The notes under the pieces were generated by a model. That model ran no database searches and was not told the origin of the DNA. It was given only the letters and a program-made list of their open reading frames with translations. Below are positions 62,482 to 64,000 of a stretch of DNA of 64,000 bases, in pieces. The stretch is from Pseudomonas muyukensis (lineage in GTDB: Bacteria > Pseudomonadota > Gammaproteobacteria > Pseudomonadales > Pseudomonadaceae), in assembly GCF_019139535.1 (NCBI RefSeq), contig NZ_CP077073.1:1-64000 (forward strand), in the 5' to 3' direction. Positions within the stretch are counted from its first letter, which is position 1. Each line of letters begins with the position of its first letter. Both the position numbers and the translations under genes were made by a program.

Positions 62482-63609
62482 TTATACGCCGCTGGCCGGC
62501 AGGGGGATGGCAGTGACCCGCCAGTCATCGCCGACCGCGCGCATTTCGGTGATTTTCAGCCGCGGCGCCTCGCTCATCTTCGCCAGCGGCCAGTCCAGCA
62601 GCGGGCGTGCCGCGGAGCCGAGGAAGGTGCCGGCGACGAACAGCTGGTACTCGTCGACCAGGCCCAGGCGGGCGAACGCGCCCACCAGGCCGGCACCGGC
62701 CTCCAGCAGGATTTCGTTGACGCCGCGTGCGGCCAGGGCGTGCAGCAAGGCCGACAGGTCGACGCGGCCGTCGTTCCCCGGCAGGTTGAGCAGCTCGTGA
62801 CCGGCGGCGGCATAGCGCGGATCATCGCCCGCGGCGCTGACCACCAACGCCGGGCCGGCCTGGAAAAACGCCGCATCCAGCGGCAGGCGCAGACGCCCGT
62901 CGACCAGCACGCGCAGTGGCGGGCGCGCCACGGCCAGGGCGGTGAGCTCATCATCCAGGCCCAGTTCCGCGCCACGCACGGTCATCCGCGCGTTGTCGCA
63001 CAGCACGCTCTCGGCGCTGGTCAGCACCACGCTGGAACGGGCACGCAAGCGCTGCACCGCGGCCCGCGCCGCCGGGCCGGTGATCCACTGGCTCTCGCCG
63101 CTGGCCATGGCGGTGCGCCCATCCAGGCTCATGGCCAGCTTGGCCCGCACGAACGGCAAACCATGCTCCATGCGCTTGAGAAAACCGGGGTTGAGCGCGC
63201 GGGCCTCGGCCTCGAGCACGCCGCTGGCCACCGCGATGCCGGCCTCGCGCAGGCGCTGCAGGCCATTACCGGCCACTTGCGGGTTAGGGTCCTGCATGGC
63301 GGCCACCACCCGGTCCACGCCGGCCTTGACCAGCGCCTCGGCGCACGGCGGCGTGCGGCCATGGTGGCTGCACGGCTCGAGGGTCACGTAGGCGCAGGCG
63401 CCACGGGCGCGCTCGCCGGCCTGGCGCAACGCATGCACCTCGGCGTGCGGTTCGCCGGCGCGTACATGCCAGCCCTCGCCAACCACCTCGCCGTCGCGCA
63501 CGATCACACAGCCTACGCGCGGGTTGGGGTGGGTGCTGTAGAGGCCCTTGCGGGCCAGTTCCACGGCCCGGGCCATGTAGTGGGCGTCGAGAATGGCTTG
63601 GCTGGACAT
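62482..63609 (-). CDS. ribD: Bifunctional riboflavin deaminase/reductase
   Basis: Deaminates then reduces the pyrimidine intermediate. 375 residues. The zinc deaminase domain shows GEPHAEVHALRQAG and CSHHGRTPPCAEAL. The reductase domain includes RAKLAMSLDGRTAM and NEILLEAGAGLVGAF. The start at MSSQAILDAHYMARA is two bases after the nrdR stop. A 54-bp gap leads to ribE. Confidence 0.97.
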   Translation of the reverse strand: MSSQAILDAHYMARAVELARKGLYSTHPNPRVGCVIVRDGEVVGEGWHVRAGEPHAEVHALRQAGERARGACAYVTLEPCSHHGRTPPCAEALVKAGVDRVVAAMQDPNPQVAGNGLQRLREAGIAVASGVLEAEARALNPGFLKRMEHGLPFVRAKLAMSLDGRTAMASGESQWITGPAARAAVQRLRARSSVVLTSAESVLCDNARMTVRGAELGLDDELTALAVARPPLRVLVDGRLRLPLDAAFFQAGPALVVSAAGDDPRYAAAGHELLNLPGNDGRVDLSALLHALAARGVNEILLEAGAGLVGAFARLGLVDEYQLFVAGTFLGSAARPLLDWPLAKMSEAPRLKITEMRAVGDDWRVTAIPLPASGV

Positions 63610-63611
63610 GC

Positions 63612-64000
63612 TTACTCTTTGGCTGGCTCGCGGGCCAGGCGGTCGATTTCTTCGCGGAATTCGTCGAGGTCCTGGAAGCGCCGGTAGACCGAGGCGAAAC
63701 GAATATAGGCGACTTCGTCGAGCTTGCGCAGCTCGGCCATCACCATCTCGCCGACCACCAGCGACTTGACCTCGCGCTCGCCGGTGGCGCGCAGGCGGCT
63801 CTTGATATGCGCCAACGCCGCTTCCAGGCGCTCGACGCTGACCGGGCGCTTTTCCAGCGCGCGCTGCATGCCGGCACGCAGCTTGTCTTCGTCGAAGGGC
63901 TGGCGGGTGCCGTCCTGCTTGATCAGGCGGGGCAGGACCAGTTCGGCGGTTTCGAATGTGGTGAAGCGCTCGCCGCAGGCGACGCACTCACGGCGGCGAC
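63612..64000 (-). CDS. nrdR: Transcriptional repressor NrdR (5' end outside the window)
   Basis: Partial: the frame continues past the window edge as [16 protein letters not shown], the second half of the zinc ribbon. The ATP-cone domain follows ([50 protein letters not shown]). NrdR senses ATP/dATP and represses ribonucleotide reductase genes. About 129 C-terminal residues are visible of the usual 150 or so. Confidence 0.96.
   Translation of the reverse strand, partial: RRRECVACGERFTTFETAELVLPRLIKQDGTRQPFDEDKLRAGMQRALEKRPVSVERLEAALAHIKSRLRATGEREVKSLVVGEMVMAELRKLDEVAYIRFASVYRRFQDLDEFREEIDRLAREPAKE

Noticed and set aside
60520..63687. A plus-strand open frame of over 1000 codons opposite the rib genes
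   Set aside because: It is antisense to ribH, ribBX, ribE and ribD, whose motifs are unambiguous. Long stop-free antisense frames are expected at this GC content. Similar frames opposite lipA, the MORN protein, mpl, dxs and others were rejected for the same reason.

Overview
The window is chromosomal DNA from a Pseudomonas, most likely of the P. putida group. It is GC-rich and densely coded, with short intergenic gaps. Many gaps hold the hairpin-forming REP repeats typical of these genomes (cores such as GTAGGAGCGGCC, GTCGCGA and GGGGCAAGCCCGC). Gene order across most of the window matches, as I recall it, one long block of the P. aeruginosa chromosome running from lipA to nrdR. No rRNA, tRNA, CRISPR array, transposase or phage module was seen.

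Layout. (1) 0.2-12.6 kb, minus strand: an LD-carboxypeptidase, lipoate synthesis (lipB, lipA), a DUF493 protein, and the cell-elongation set dacA-rlpA-mltB-rodA-mrdA, with rlmH, rsfS, nadD and proA upstream. (2) 12.9-22.3 kb: mpg, a DedA-PAP2 fusion, a LON-domain protein, a CidA/CidB pair, a MaoC hydratase, a MORN-repeat/caspase-like lipoprotein, an NAD(P)-binding protein, a YceK lipoprotein, ubiX and mpl. (3) 22.3-30.0 kb: ethanolamine catabolism. A sigma-54 activator is divergent from aldehyde dehydrogenase, permease and eutBC; the promoter has a -24/-12 element and two matching upstream half-palindromic sites. (4) 30.1-33.0 kb: GNAT, DedA, MtfA and ppa. (5) 33.0-49.8 kb: an accessory block between ppa and xseB. 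It holds a repeat array, a repressor-like protein with a dead S24 domain, an orphan LuxE / LuxC-PaaK / PaaK / GNAT operon, a Fec-type sigma/anti-sigma/TonB-receptor system with a Fur-box-like site, an FMN-riboswitch-controlled ribB, and an MBOAT plus two-SGNH O-acetylation operon. (6) 50.0-64.0 kb: xseB-ispA-dxs, btuB/btuF-like genes, ribA, a solute-binding protein, and pgpA-thiL-nusB-ribH-ribBX-ribE-ribD-nrdR, with nrdR cut by the window end.

How the parts fit together. Ethanolamine lyase needs adenosylcobalamin, and the window also encodes cobalamin uptake candidates. Riboflavin synthesis is nearly complete here. The GTP cyclohydrolase-like half of the ribBX product lacks the zinc cysteines, so stand-alone ribA must supply that step.

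The strongest candidates for something new are the LuxC/LuxE/PaaK operon (an acyl-activating and reducing set with no luciferase genes) and the MORN-caspase lipoprotein. A REP element that has become an in-frame 39-residue insert in the ethanolamine regulator also stands out. All functional calls come from reading the sequence; no database search was run.
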